From Sphingomonas sp. (GTDB taxonomy: Bacteria; Pseudomonadota; Alphaproteobacteria; Sphingomonadales; Sphingomonadaceae), in NCBI GenBank assembly GCA_017304655.1, contig JAFKLY010000011.1:1-43222 (forward strand): DNA of 43,222 nt, written 5' to 3'. This document shows positions 1-8,137 of the stretch, in pieces (the stretch's first letter is position 1; each line of letters starts with the position of its first letter). A program made the translations under genes and the position numbers. Under the pieces are notes generated by a model. It was not told where the DNA came from, did not search any database, and saw only the letters and a list, made by a program, of their open reading frames with translations.

Positions 1-425
1 ATGGCGTCCACTTCGGCTTCCGACGGGCGCAGCTCAAGGTCCGGCGGGACGATGCCGACCACCGGCTCGATTGAGAAGCCCGTGCCGGTGCGGAACAGGT
101 CCGAGCGGCCGATCACGTCCACGGCGTTGCGGGGCAGGGCGATTTCCTCTTCCGCTTCGCGCAGCGCGGCGGCCACCGCGTCGACGTCTTCGGGGTCCAG
201 TCGACCACCCGGAAAGGCAACCTGCCCGGCATGGGCGCGCAGGCCCGCATGGCGCTGGGTCAGGATCATGCCGGGCTGGGACCGGTCGGTGATGGCGATG
301 AGCACGGCGGCGGGCGTGAACGGGCCTTCCGGCTCCGGCCGGTTCCGGTTCAGGAAGACGTCGTGCGTGTGCGGCGCGTCGAGGTCTCGCGCAAGCGCAG
401 CGGTGAGGCGTGCGCGCAGGCTCAT
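1..425 (-). CDS. NUDIX CoA pyrophosphatase (NudL type), 3' end cut by the window
   Basis: The 141 visible residues form the N-terminal two thirds of a CoA diphosphatase, which in this family splits CoA and its derivatives into phosphopantetheine and 3',5'-ADP. Residues 72-95 carry the Nudix box in its NudL form (PGGRLDPED, then REAEEEIAL), and residues 104-120 continue with the family pattern [16 protein letters not shown]. As in E. coli NudL, Ala replaces the Gly that usually follows the EE pair. The ATG at 425-423 overlaps the stop of the upstream DUF1285 gene (ATGA), so the two are probably translated together. In related genomes a CCA tRNA nucleotidyltransferase often follows; that would lie beyond the left edge and is not visible. 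Confidence 0.9.
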   Translation of the reverse strand, partial: MSLRARLTAALARDLDAPHTHDVFLNRNRPEPEGPFTPAAVLIAITDRSQPGMILTQRHAGLRAHAGQVAFPGGRLDPEDVDAVAAALREAEEEIALPRNAVDVIGRSDLFRTGTGFSIEPVVGIVPPDLELRPSEAEVDA

Positions 426-988
426 GCGATCGGCTCCAGCGCTTGATAGGCGCCGCCGGACCACAGCCCGGCAGGCTCCCGCCCTTCCGCAATGGCCAGC
501 TCTGCCAGCTCATAATAGACCGGTCTGGCAAGCCGCGCGCGCAGGCCGGCGTCGAGCGTGAGATACGGGCGCGGGCCGTCCGCTCCATTCGTCAGAGTGA
601 TCCTGTGATCGGCATCCGCGCGCACCCACTGCCCGGTCGCACCGATGCGGAAGCGAAGCATCCGGGCCTCGCCCTCGCCCTCGCTCATCATTTCGGTGGC
701 GATGAGCGGCGCATCGTCGACATCGATGTCGAGCATCTCCACCGGCGTGACGAGCACATGACGGCCGTCCGGCTCCCGACGCAGCAGCCGGGCGAACAGG
801 CGCAACAGTTCGGGCCGCCGAATCTCGCTGCCTTCGTGAAACCAGCGCCCGTCGGTGTCGATGCGCATGTGGCTGTGCCCGCAATGCGGCGGATGCCAGC
901 GCGCGACCGGAAACGGCGCGGCGGCATCGGCATCCTGCGGGATGCCGGCAATGGCGCTCTCCAGTGTGCGTCCGGCGTGTGACATCAT
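422..988 (-). CDS. DUF1285 domain-containing protein
   Basis: A 188-residue soluble protein of the DUF1285 family, whose function is unknown. The family pattern is visible in the first half: an H-x-D-x-D-G-x-W-x-H-E-G stretch ([14 protein letters not shown]), then [12 protein letters not shown] and [21 protein letters not shown]. No signal peptide or membrane segment is seen. Two ATGs in tandem (988 and 985) precede SHAGRTLE. The frame stays open upstream to 1084 but gains only residues unlike the family, so the shorter start is preferred; no strong Shine-Dalgarno decides it. The stop overlaps the start of the NudL-type gene, and this pairing is common in alphaproteobacteria, which hints at a linked role but does not reveal it. 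Confidence 0.85.
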   Translation of the reverse strand: MMSHAGRTLESAIAGIPQDADAAAPFPVARWHPPHCGHSHMRIDTDGRWFHEGSEIRRPELLRLFARLLRREPDGRHVLVTPVEMLDIDVDDAPLIATEMMSEGEGEARMLRFRIGATGQWVRADADHRITLTNGADGPRPYLTLDAGLRARLARPVYYELAELAIAEGREPAGLWSGGAYQALEPIA

Positions 989-1082
989 GAGTCGAGCAGA
1001 TAGGCGCGGCGCGTTGGCTTGGCAAAGGGGCTGTGCCATGAGGGCAGTGTTGATGAATCCACATAGATGGGGAGGATGATCC

Positions 1083-1469
1083 ATGGTGATGTCGAAGAGG
1101 GCGCTGGCTGCAGCGCTTGGCGGGCTGGCGCTGCTCGGCGCGGGCTATGCGGCCGGTGCCGCGAGCGCGCCGACGCCGAAGGGCTATATGATCGCCGAGG
1201 CGACGGTGACCGATCCGGAAGGGATGAAGCCCTATGCGGCGGCGACCCCGGCGCTCATCGCAAAGTTCGGCGGGCGCTATGTCGTGCGTGGCGGGCGGAC
1301 GGTGGGTCTGGAAGGCGCGCCGCCGGCCTCGCGGGTCGTCATCGTGGAGTTTCCCAGCCTGGAAGCGGCGCAGGCCTATTTCCACTCGCCGGAATATCAG
1401 GCGATCCTGCCCTATCGGCAGAAGTCGGCCGTCAGCCGGTCATTCCTGGCGGAAGGGTTTGCGCCTTAA
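1083..1469 (+). CDS. DUF1330 family protein with N-terminal signal/anchor
   Basis: A 128-residue protein. Residues 4-28 are a hydrophobic, Ala/Gly-rich segment that looks like a signal peptide ending near AGA-AS, so the product is probably exported or membrane-anchored. The rest is a small ferredoxin-like DUF1330 domain: GYMIAEATVTDPEGMKPYAA, GGRYVVRGG, RVVIVEFPSLEAAQAYFHSPEYQ. Members resemble dimeric alpha-beta barrel proteins of unknown activity. GGAGG at 1071-1075 lies 7 bases before the ATG at 1083 and supports this start; an in-frame ATG at 1089 is the alternative. The last four bases overlap the end of the convergent GNAT gene. Confidence 0.85.
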   Translation: MVMSKRALAAALGGLALLGAGYAAGAASAPTPKGYMIAEATVTDPEGMKPYAAATPALIAKFGGRYVVRGGRTVGLEGAPPASRVVIVEFPSLEAAQAYFHSPEYQAILPYRQKSAVSRSFLAEGFAP

Positions 1470-1993
1470 GCGCGCGCGGCAACGGCCCCGGTGCGCGGCC
1501 CCAGAAGGCCATGCTCGGGCAGGACGATACCCGCCGCCTGCCGGGTCAGCAGGCGGTGCCGCTCGACCGGGCCGGGCACGTCCCAGCCACCGGTCGCCTC
1601 GGCGGTGAAGCCCCAGAAGCGGCCATAATAATCCGGGTCGCCGATCATCACGAGCGGATCGCCCGGCACCATATCCGCCGTCTCGATCAGCCGGTCCATG
1701 AGCGCGCGGCCAATGCCGTGGCGCTGGAGGTCCGGCATCACTGCGACGGGACCGACCATGACGAGCGGCGTCTCCCTCCCGTCCGGGGTGTGGAGCGCCA
1801 CCGGCCAGCTTTGCAGCGTGCCGGCCAGTTGGCCGTCGGCATCGAAAGCGGCGAAGCTGAGATCGGTGAGCCAGGCCATGCCCAGCCGGATTCGGTAAGC
1901 GGTGCGACCATGCCGATTGGGACCGAAAGCCGCATCGAGCAGCCCGGTGATCGCAGCATCGCTCGTGCCTGCCAGGTCCGTGATCCGTGTCAC
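1466..1993 (-). CDS. GNAT family N-acetyltransferase
   Basis: A 175-residue acetyltransferase of the YhbS-like GNAT group, which moves an acetyl group from acetyl-CoA to an amine. The acetyl-CoA binding loop is clear at about residues 85-105: VGPVAVMPDLQRHGIGRALM, with the Q-R-x-G-I-G signature. A later stretch, MIGDPDYYGRFWGFTAEA, is typical of YhbS relatives. The acceptor substrate cannot be told from sequence. The start is a GTG at 1993 preceded by GGAGG about 12 bases upstream. The gene diverges from the folB-like gene and converges on the DUF1330 gene with a 4-base overlap. Confidence 0.85.
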   Translation of the reverse strand: MTRITDLAGTSDAAITGLLDAAFGPNRHGRTAYRIRLGMAWLTDLSFAAFDADGQLAGTLQSWPVALHTPDGRETPLVMVGPVAVMPDLQRHGIGRALMDRLIETADMVPGDPLVMIGDPDYYGRFWGFTAEATGGWDVPGPVERHRLLTRQAAGIVLPEHGLLGPRTGAVAARA

Positions 1994-2087
1994 CGCTTGC
2001 GTTCGTCCTCCAAGCGAGCAATAGCGCCCGAGGCGGCGGCCTTTAGCGGTTCGCGCCCAAATGAAAAGGGCAATTTAAGGGTTTACT

Positions 2088-2498
2088 ATGGGACAGTCGG
2101 GCCTGCAAACCGGAGCCGCGCCGATGGACGACATGCTGGTGCTCGAGATTGATGATCTCGAAGTGGATGTGCTGACGGGCATTTATTCGGAGGAAACCCA
2201 TCTTCCCCAGCCGTTGCGCATCAGCGTGCGCGCGCTGCTCAAGCATGCCGACCATTATGAGCCGAACTCGCCGCTCGGCCTGTCGAAGAACTATATGGAC
2301 CTCAAGCACGCCGCGACGACCGCGATCACGCGCGGCCAGCATTTCACGCTGATCGAGGCCGTGGCCGATCATATCATCGACACCATCTTCCTGCAGGACA
2401 GGAAGGCACTGCACGTCACGGTCAAGATCGTGAAGCTGGCCTTGTCCGAGCGGCACGAGAAGATCGGCATCACCCTCGCGCGCTGGCGCAAGGACTGA
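2088..2498 (+). CDS. folB: Dihydroneopterin aldolase (FolB-like)
   Basis: A 136-residue protein of the FolB/FolX fold. Dihydroneopterin aldolase cleaves 7,8-dihydroneopterin to 6-hydroxymethyl-dihydropterin and glycolaldehyde in folate synthesis. Family landmarks seen: GIYSEETHLPQPLRISV near the N-terminus (the Glu matching the pterin-side acid), KNYMDLKHA (conserved Tyr), HFTLIEAVADHIIDTIF (substrate-anchoring Glu), and VTVKIVKLAL with the Lys where the catalytic Lys is expected. The N-terminal 12 residues are extra compared with short FolB proteins, so a start at the ATG of MDDML (2124) is possible; AAGGG upstream favours 2088. The gene stands alone, not in a fol operon, so a FolX-like or paralogous role cannot be excluded. 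Confidence 0.8.
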   Translation: MGQSGLQTGAAPMDDMLVLEIDDLEVDVLTGIYSEETHLPQPLRISVRALLKHADHYEPNSPLGLSKNYMDLKHAATTAITRGQHFTLIEAVADHIIDTIFLQDRKALHVTVKIVKLALSERHEKIGITLARWRKD

Positions 2499-2553
2499 TC
2501 GCGCGCGCGCCCGGCGGCGCGATGCGCCCGAAAGCGCAGTCTCGAACGGACTC

Positions 2554-3501
2554 TCAGCCTTTCTTCAGCCCGATTTCCCGCAGGCGCTCGTGCAGATAGT
2601 CATGCGCGCTGATCGGCGGTTCGCGCAGCGGATTGTCGCGCGTCACGCATTGCGGCAGTGCCTCGATCATCACGTCCGGCCGCAAGTGCAGGAAGAAGGG
2701 CATGGCATAGCGCGCGAACTGGCGGCGCTCCGGCGGCGGATTGACGACACGGTGGCTGGTCGAGGGCAGCACATGGTTGGTCAGGCGCTGGAGCATGTCG
2801 CCGACATTGATGACCAGCGCGCCGGCGGGCGGCGTGACCGGTATCCACTCGCCGGACCGGGCGAGCAGTTGCAGCCCGCCTTCCTCGGCGCCGAGCAGCA
2901 GCGTGATGAGGTTGATGTCCTCATGCGCGCCGGCGCGAATGCCGGGCGCCTGCGCCGAGACGGGCGGATAATGCAGCAGCCGCAGGATCGAATTGCCATT
3001 CTCGATGCGCGAATCGAACCAGTCCGGCGCCAGGCCGAGGTGCCGCGCGACACCGGAGAGGATGCGGGCGCCGGTCGCGTCGAACGTGGCGAACAACGTC
3101 TCGAACGTCTCGCGGAACCCGTCGATTTCCTGCGGCCAGATATTGGGCGGCATGTCCGCCTCCAGCGGGCTGCCGGGCGGCAAGGTGCGGCCGACATGCC
3201 AGAACTCCTTGAGGTCGTTCTCGCTCGCGCCCTTGGCGATCTCCGTGCCGAACGCGGTGTAGCCGCGCTGGCCGGCGCCGCCGGGCACGAGATAGGCGCG
3301 CTTGGCAGCCTCGGGCAAAGCGAAGAACGCCTTGGACAAGGCCCAGCCGCGCGCCACCAGATCGGCATCCATGCCGTGATCGGTGACCATGGCGAACCCA
3401 AATTCACGGAAGCTGCGGCCGATCGCGTCGGCGAAATCCTGCGCGCTCAGATTGGCGAGCGAGAGGGCGGGAACCTGCTCAAGGGCAGAGGCGGTGGTCA
3501 T
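2554..3501 (-). CDS. Isopenicillin N synthase-like Fe(II)/2-oxoglutarate dioxygenase
   Basis: A 315-residue non-haem iron oxygenase with the DIOX_N domain (about residues 10-120) and the C-terminal 2OG-Fe(II) domain (about 170-275). The iron triad is visible: H193 and D195 in AHEDINL, and H250 in STSHRVVNP. The basic residue that normally binds 2-oxoglutarate is R264, but the usual R-x-S is here RYAMPFF, with Ala instead of Ser. Bacterial relatives act on small acids, hormones or peptides; the substrate here is unknown. It is a single gene, divergent from the EVE gene across a 144-base gap in which I see no clear promoter. Confidence 0.85.
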   Translation of the reverse strand: MTTASALEQVPALSLANLSAQDFADAIGRSFREFGFAMVTDHGMDADLVARGWALSKAFFALPEAAKRAYLVPGGAGQRGYTAFGTEIAKGASENDLKEFWHVGRTLPPGSPLEADMPPNIWPQEIDGFRETFETLFATFDATGARILSGVARHLGLAPDWFDSRIENGNSILRLLHYPPVSAQAPGIRAGAHEDINLITLLLGAEEGGLQLLARSGEWIPVTPPAGALVINVGDMLQRLTNHVLPSTSHRVVNPPPERRQFARYAMPFFLHLRPDVMIEALPQCVTRDNPLREPPISAHDYLHERLREIGLKKG

Positions 3502-3645
3502 GGCGGTAAACTCGCGAAGTCTGGAGTGCAGTGTTGCCGTCCACGCTAAGCCTTCCGGCGGCGCCTGTCACCAGCAAGGAAAGGGTTGCGCCTGTCCGGC
3601 GCGCGTGGAATTGGCCGGCGGGACGGCATCACAAGGGATGGGACC

Positions 3646-4059
3646 ATGCGCTACTGGCTGATGAAATCGGAACCGGACTGCTTCTCCTGGGACGATCTGG
3701 TCAGGCAGGGCAAGGCCGAGTGGGATGGCGTGCGCAACCATGCCGCCCAGCTCAACATGAAGGCGATGGCGCTGGGCGATCGCGCGCTGTTCTATCACAG
3801 CAATATCGGCCTGGAGGCCGTCGGCATCATCGAGATCGTGCGCACCGCCGCGCCGGACAGCACGGACGAGACCGGCCGCTGGATGGCCGTGGAAGTGGCG
3901 CCGGTGAAGAAGCTCGCCAGCCCCGTCTCGCTCAAGGCGATCAAGGCTGATCCTGCACTTGCGAACATGGCGATGGTGCGCCAGTCGCGCTTGTCCGTCT
4001 CGCCGGTGACCGAGCCTGAATATGCCCGCATCCTGGAAATGGCGGGTGAATCCGTCTGA
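3646..4059 (+). CDS. EVE domain-containing protein
   Basis: A 137-residue protein that is essentially one EVE domain, a PUA-like fold that recognises modified bases in RNA or DNA (human THYN1 is the model). Diagnostic stretches are MRYWLMKSEPDCFSWDDL at the start, WDGVRNHAAQLNMKAM, and GDRALFYHSNIGLEAVGIIEI. Stand-alone EVE proteins are widespread in alphaproteobacteria and their cellular role is unsettled. The ATG at 3646 follows AAGGGA by about 8 bases and gives the canonical MRYWL N-terminus; a longer in-frame start at 3586 adds 20 unrelated residues and is rejected. Confidence 0.9.
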   Translation: MRYWLMKSEPDCFSWDDLVRQGKAEWDGVRNHAAQLNMKAMALGDRALFYHSNIGLEAVGIIEIVRTAAPDSTDETGRWMAVEVAPVKKLASPVSLKAIKADPALANMAMVRQSRLSVSPVTEPEYARILEMAGESV

Positions 4060-4189
4060 GCGACGCTGGGCGATTGCATTTTCTGCAATCTACCGGATCG
4101 GTTTGCAATTGAAGATTGCTGCAACGCAACATAGATGCGCCATCGGAAGATATGGGGATGCCGCTGCCGGCAAACCGATGGAGTTAGAC

Positions 4190-4273
4190 ATGGCACTGTG
4201 GAAGAAGATCGTCGCGGCTTATATCGCGGCAGCCGGCACGTCCGGCGCTTTCATGCTCAACGGCTTTTATTGA
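4190..4273 (+). CDS. Candidate 27-residue membrane peptide
   Basis: A very short reading frame encoding MALWKKIVAAYIAAAGTSGA followed by FMLNGFY: two lysines, then an uninterrupted hydrophobic stretch long enough to cross the membrane once, ending in aromatic residues. GGAG at 4180-4183 lies 6 bases before the ATG, and an intrinsic terminator (4322-4356) follows about 50 bases after the stop, so the frame sits in what looks like a complete small transcript. An in-frame ATG at 4178 would add four residues. I do not recognise the peptide. It could instead be a chance frame inside a small RNA. Confidence 0.5.
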   Translation: MALWKKIVAAYIAAAGTSGAFMLNGFY

Positions 4274-4321
4274 CCGATTGCGGCGACGGCTCGACAGAGC
4301 CGCGCTGACATGAGCAGATCG

Positions 4322-4356
4322 AAAAAGGGTGGCATCGTTGCGATGCCGCCCTTTTT
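4322..4356 (+). terminator. Intrinsic terminator after the small peptide gene
   Basis: A 16-base arm (4322-4337) pairs with 4341-4356 through one G-T wobble around a three-base loop. The arms begin with five A and end with five T, so on the plus strand this is a textbook rho-independent terminator; its A-tract makes it usable on the minus strand as well. Confidence 0.85.
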
Positions 4357-4423
4357 CGTGTCCAGCGCCGGGCCATCCGATTTCGCGGTTCTTTTCGCGG
4401 ACTTGCGCTGATGATCCCCCGAC

Positions 4424-4442
4424 TTATCCACATTCATCCACA
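4424..4442 (+). promoter_or_regulatory. Two adjacent DnaA-box-like sites
   Basis: TTATCCACA at 4424-4432 is an exact consensus DnaA box. TCATCCACA at 4434-4442 differs from it by one base. The two starts are 10 bases apart, about one helical turn and in the same orientation. They lie in a gap between genes. No AT-rich unwinding element, further boxes, dnaA or parAB are visible, so an origin is not claimed. Confidence 0.4.
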
Positions 4443-4553
4443 GATTTGCGTATCGCCGCCGCGATGCAGCAACAGATTCCGCTTTGATCGACTCGGATGT
4501 CGTGAGAGCATCCTTCTTACGGAAAGCAGAAAAGCCAAAGAGAAATCAATGGC

Positions 4554-4938
4554 TTGACTTGTTTCCGAGGAGCCGGAAGCGCACGCGGTGACGCGAGTGC
4601 GAAGGGTCCGCCCAAAGCCGGACGCAGGGTTCTGCTCCTTCGGGAGCAGGCTCTCGCGAGAGGCGGCGGGACGGAGGATCGAGCGCGCCGTCTAGGTGAA
4701 GGAGATTCTCCGAAAACGGTCAGACCGAGACCGCCCTTCGGGCGGATAAGGTCAGGCCGATCCGGGACCGGCCAACCGTCGGGAACCGGAAATGGGCGGG
4801 ACTGCCGCGAGGCGTCCTTAGCCTGGCGCGGGAAGAGCCTTCGGGCTCGAAGACGCGCCATGCCAGTCGCTGGATGTCCGGCAACGGACTGGAAGGCGAT
4901 GGTGCAGTGGGGGCCGGCAGCAATGTCGGCCCCCATTT
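4554..4938 (+). ncRNA. Candidate large structured non-coding RNA, family not recognised
   Basis: No protein family is recognisable here, but the plus strand is a dense series of hairpins: 4580-4601 (loop GTGA, a GNRA loop), 4606-4623, 4632-4649 (seven pairs, C-TTCG-G loop), 4651-4662, 4670-4692, 4723-4753 (GACC/GGTC enclosing a six-pair stem at 4731-4745), 4755-4773, 4825-4859 enclosing 4835-4848 (C-TTCG-G loop), and 4867-4899 enclosing 4876-4889 (loop GCAA, GNRA). A ten-pair hairpin at 4909-4934 followed by ATTT may end the transcript. UUCG and GNRA loops read correctly only on the plus strand. RNase P conserved core strings, a tmRNA T-arm or tag, and the SRP loop are all missing. The 5' end and promoter are uncertain. 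The 128-residue frame across it is Arg/Gly-rich and TTG-started, probably a by-product of base composition. Confidence 0.55.
4909..4934. terminator. Terminator-like hairpin between the RNA candidate and the convergent acetyltransferase gene
   Basis: Arms 4909-4918 and 4925-4934 form ten pairs including one G-T wobble, with a six-base loop. Only ATTT follows on the plus strand and no T-run on the minus strand, so it is a weak intrinsic terminator. It could serve the structured RNA candidate (plus) and the acetyltransferase gene that ends at 4963 (minus). Confidence 0.45.
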
Positions 4939-4962
4939 AGCGTCAGGCGAACCGCGCCGCGC

Positions 4963-5514
4963 TCAGCCCCGATCGGTGGCGTTCTTGCGGATGTCGAAGA
5001 CGACATAAGGCTGCGGCACGTCATTGACCATCACCGCGATCGGTCCGTCGCGCATCTGGCCGCCGATTTTCTCCATGGCGCGGCGGGAGCGCCAATTGGT
5101 CTCGCCGACCCGGAAATAGACGCTGTCGACCCAGCGGAAGGCGTGATCCAGCATCAGGCGCTTCATCGCTGCGTTGGTCTGGCCGCCCCAATGGCGCCGG
5201 ACCAGAAAGCTCCAGCCGATCTCGATTTCGCGCCGTTCGGGATCATGGCCATAATAGCGGCTGGATCCGATGATCGCGCCCGTGCTCCGCTCGATCACGC
5301 TGAGCATCCCGCCACTGGCAAGGCCGGCCTCGAACATGTCGCGAAACACCGGCTCTTTGTAGCGATCGCGCGCCGGATGGACGGCCCAGATCAGCGGATC
5401 GGATGCGGCCTGATACATCTCCGCCCAGTCGGCCGCCTGTGTCGGGCGCAGCAAAATGGTCTCGCCGACAAGGGTCGGTTGCCAGTCGGGCGGGGAGTGT
5501 TGTGGGTCGGTCAT
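4963..5514 (-). CDS. GNAT family N-acetyltransferase (RimJ/RimL type)
   Basis: A 183-residue acetyltransferase_3 family protein. It starts with TLVGETILLRPTQAADW, the usual N-terminal strand of RimJ/RimL-like enzymes. It then has IGSSRYYG, EIEIGWSFLVRRHWGG (acetyl-CoA binding region with R-R-x-W-G-G) and HAFRWVDSVYFRVGETNWRS, where the N-x-x-S near the end is typical. The likely reaction is acetylation of an alpha-amino group or small molecule; the acceptor is unknown. AGGAGA about 9 bases before the ATG at 5514 sets the start; the frame is open further upstream without family similarity. It lies downstream of groESL on the same strand, but the groEL terminator separates them. Confidence 0.85.
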   Translation of the reverse strand: MTDPQHSPPDWQPTLVGETILLRPTQAADWAEMYQAASDPLIWAVHPARDRYKEPVFRDMFEAGLASGGMLSVIERSTGAIIGSSRYYGHDPERREIEIGWSFLVRRHWGGQTNAAMKRLMLDHAFRWVDSVYFRVGETNWRSRRAMEKIGGQMRDGPIAVMVNDVPQPYVVFDIRKNATDRG

Positions 5515-5629
5515 GGCTGGGTCTCCTGGTGCTGGAGGCCGTGGGCTGCCGTGAGGGACGATCCGGGATGATGCCGTTCCGCCACTGGGGGCAGGAACGG
5601 CCGGATTGTCATGCGCGCAATCAGCCGAT

Positions 5630-5705
5630 CCTGCCGAAGCAGGCCGCGAAATTGGCGGAGCGTCGAATGGTCGCGAGCATGGCGCGGGTCCCTGCCGAAG
5701 CAGGG
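5630..5705 (-). repeat. Two copies of a CCTGC-TTCG-GCAGG hairpin in the acetyltransferase leader
   Basis: The same five-pair stem with a C-UUCG-G loop (read on the minus strand) occurs at 5630-5643 and 5690-5705, the second with one more pair. Both lie in the 308-base gap between groEL and the acetyltransferase gene, upstream of the latter. Apart from these hairpins and the groEL terminator I see nothing definite in this gap. Confidence 0.5.
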
Positions 5706-5766
5706 GGCATCTGTCAAGCAAGCGACCTGCGCGGGGCTGCTGATGTCCGCACGGGCGGACTCACAG

Positions 5767-5793
5767 AAAAAGGCCGGGAATTGCTTCCCGGCC
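5767..5793 (-). terminator. groESL intrinsic terminator
   Basis: On the minus strand GGCCGGGAA, loop GCAA, TTCCCGGCC is a perfect nine-pair stem followed at once by five T. It lies about 30 bases after the groEL stop, the expected place for the end of the operon transcript. Confidence 0.9.
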
Positions 5794-5822
5794 CCTTCCT
5801 TATTTCAGATGATCGGACGGAC

Positions 5823-7809
<1,987 letters not shown>

Positions 7810-7931
7810 CGATGTAAGTCCTTTCCTTGTGGGCGTGGAACGCCGATCCCCGATCCTGACGGCATCGACCTCTTGCCGAAGGCCGCGACGATCGCCAGAT
7901 ACCGGTCATCCCCCGCACGTGAATCAGTTTG

Positions 7932-7958
7932 TTAGCACTGTCACCAGGTGAGTGCTAA
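7932..7958 (-). promoter_or_regulatory. CIRCE operator (HrcA binding site)
   Basis: TTAGCACTG, nine bases, GAGTGCTAA: the standard CIRCE inverted repeat with one departure (G for C at the inner end of one arm). It lies just downstream of the predicted -10 of groESL, where bound HrcA repressor would block transcription at normal temperature. Confidence 0.95.
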
Positions 7959-7963
7959 CACTC

Positions 7964-7993
7964 GCCATATGGGCGCCCGTCCGGCAGGGTCAA
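7964..7993 (-). promoter_or_regulatory. groESL promoter with RpoD and RpoH features
   Basis: Read on the minus strand, TTGACC (7993-7988) is followed after 18 bases by TATGGC (7969-7964). The same block holds CTTGACC, 14 bases, CCCATAT (7973-7967), which matches the heat-shock sigma factor pattern. Transcription would start inside or next to the CIRCE operator. Confidence 0.65.
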
Positions 7994-8137
7994 GGCGCGG
8001 TGCAGCAAAAAATCTCCTTCCGTGCCCCATTCCGACGCGAACCGGTTCGCAGGCGCGGCGGTCCGTCACGGGCCGGCATCGGGCGTGCATCGTCTTTCGA
8101 GATGCGCTAGCGAGAGATGCCAAAGGAGGATCATCCC

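Noticed and set aside
1067..2152. A 361-codon plus-strand frame spanning the DUF1330 gene and the antisense of the GNAT gene
   Set aside because: It reads DUF1330 out of frame and has no family motif; the two real genes explain the region.
4424..4442. Chromosomal replication origin
   Set aside because: Only two boxes are present, without an AT-rich unwinding region or neighbours such as dnaA, hemE or parAB.
4554..4938. Identity of the structured region as RNase P RNA, tmRNA or SRP RNA
   Set aside because: The RNase P strings GAGGAAAGTCC and ACAGAA, a T-arm/CCA end or tag-peptide frame, and the SRP GGAAGG..AGCAG tetraloop region are not found on either strand.
4517..4940. Overlapping 128- and 139-codon frames on both strands in the large gap
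   Set aside because: Both are Arg/Gly/Pro-rich without known motifs, and the plus-strand one needs a TTG start. Being open on both strands reflects base composition, while the hairpins point to RNA function.
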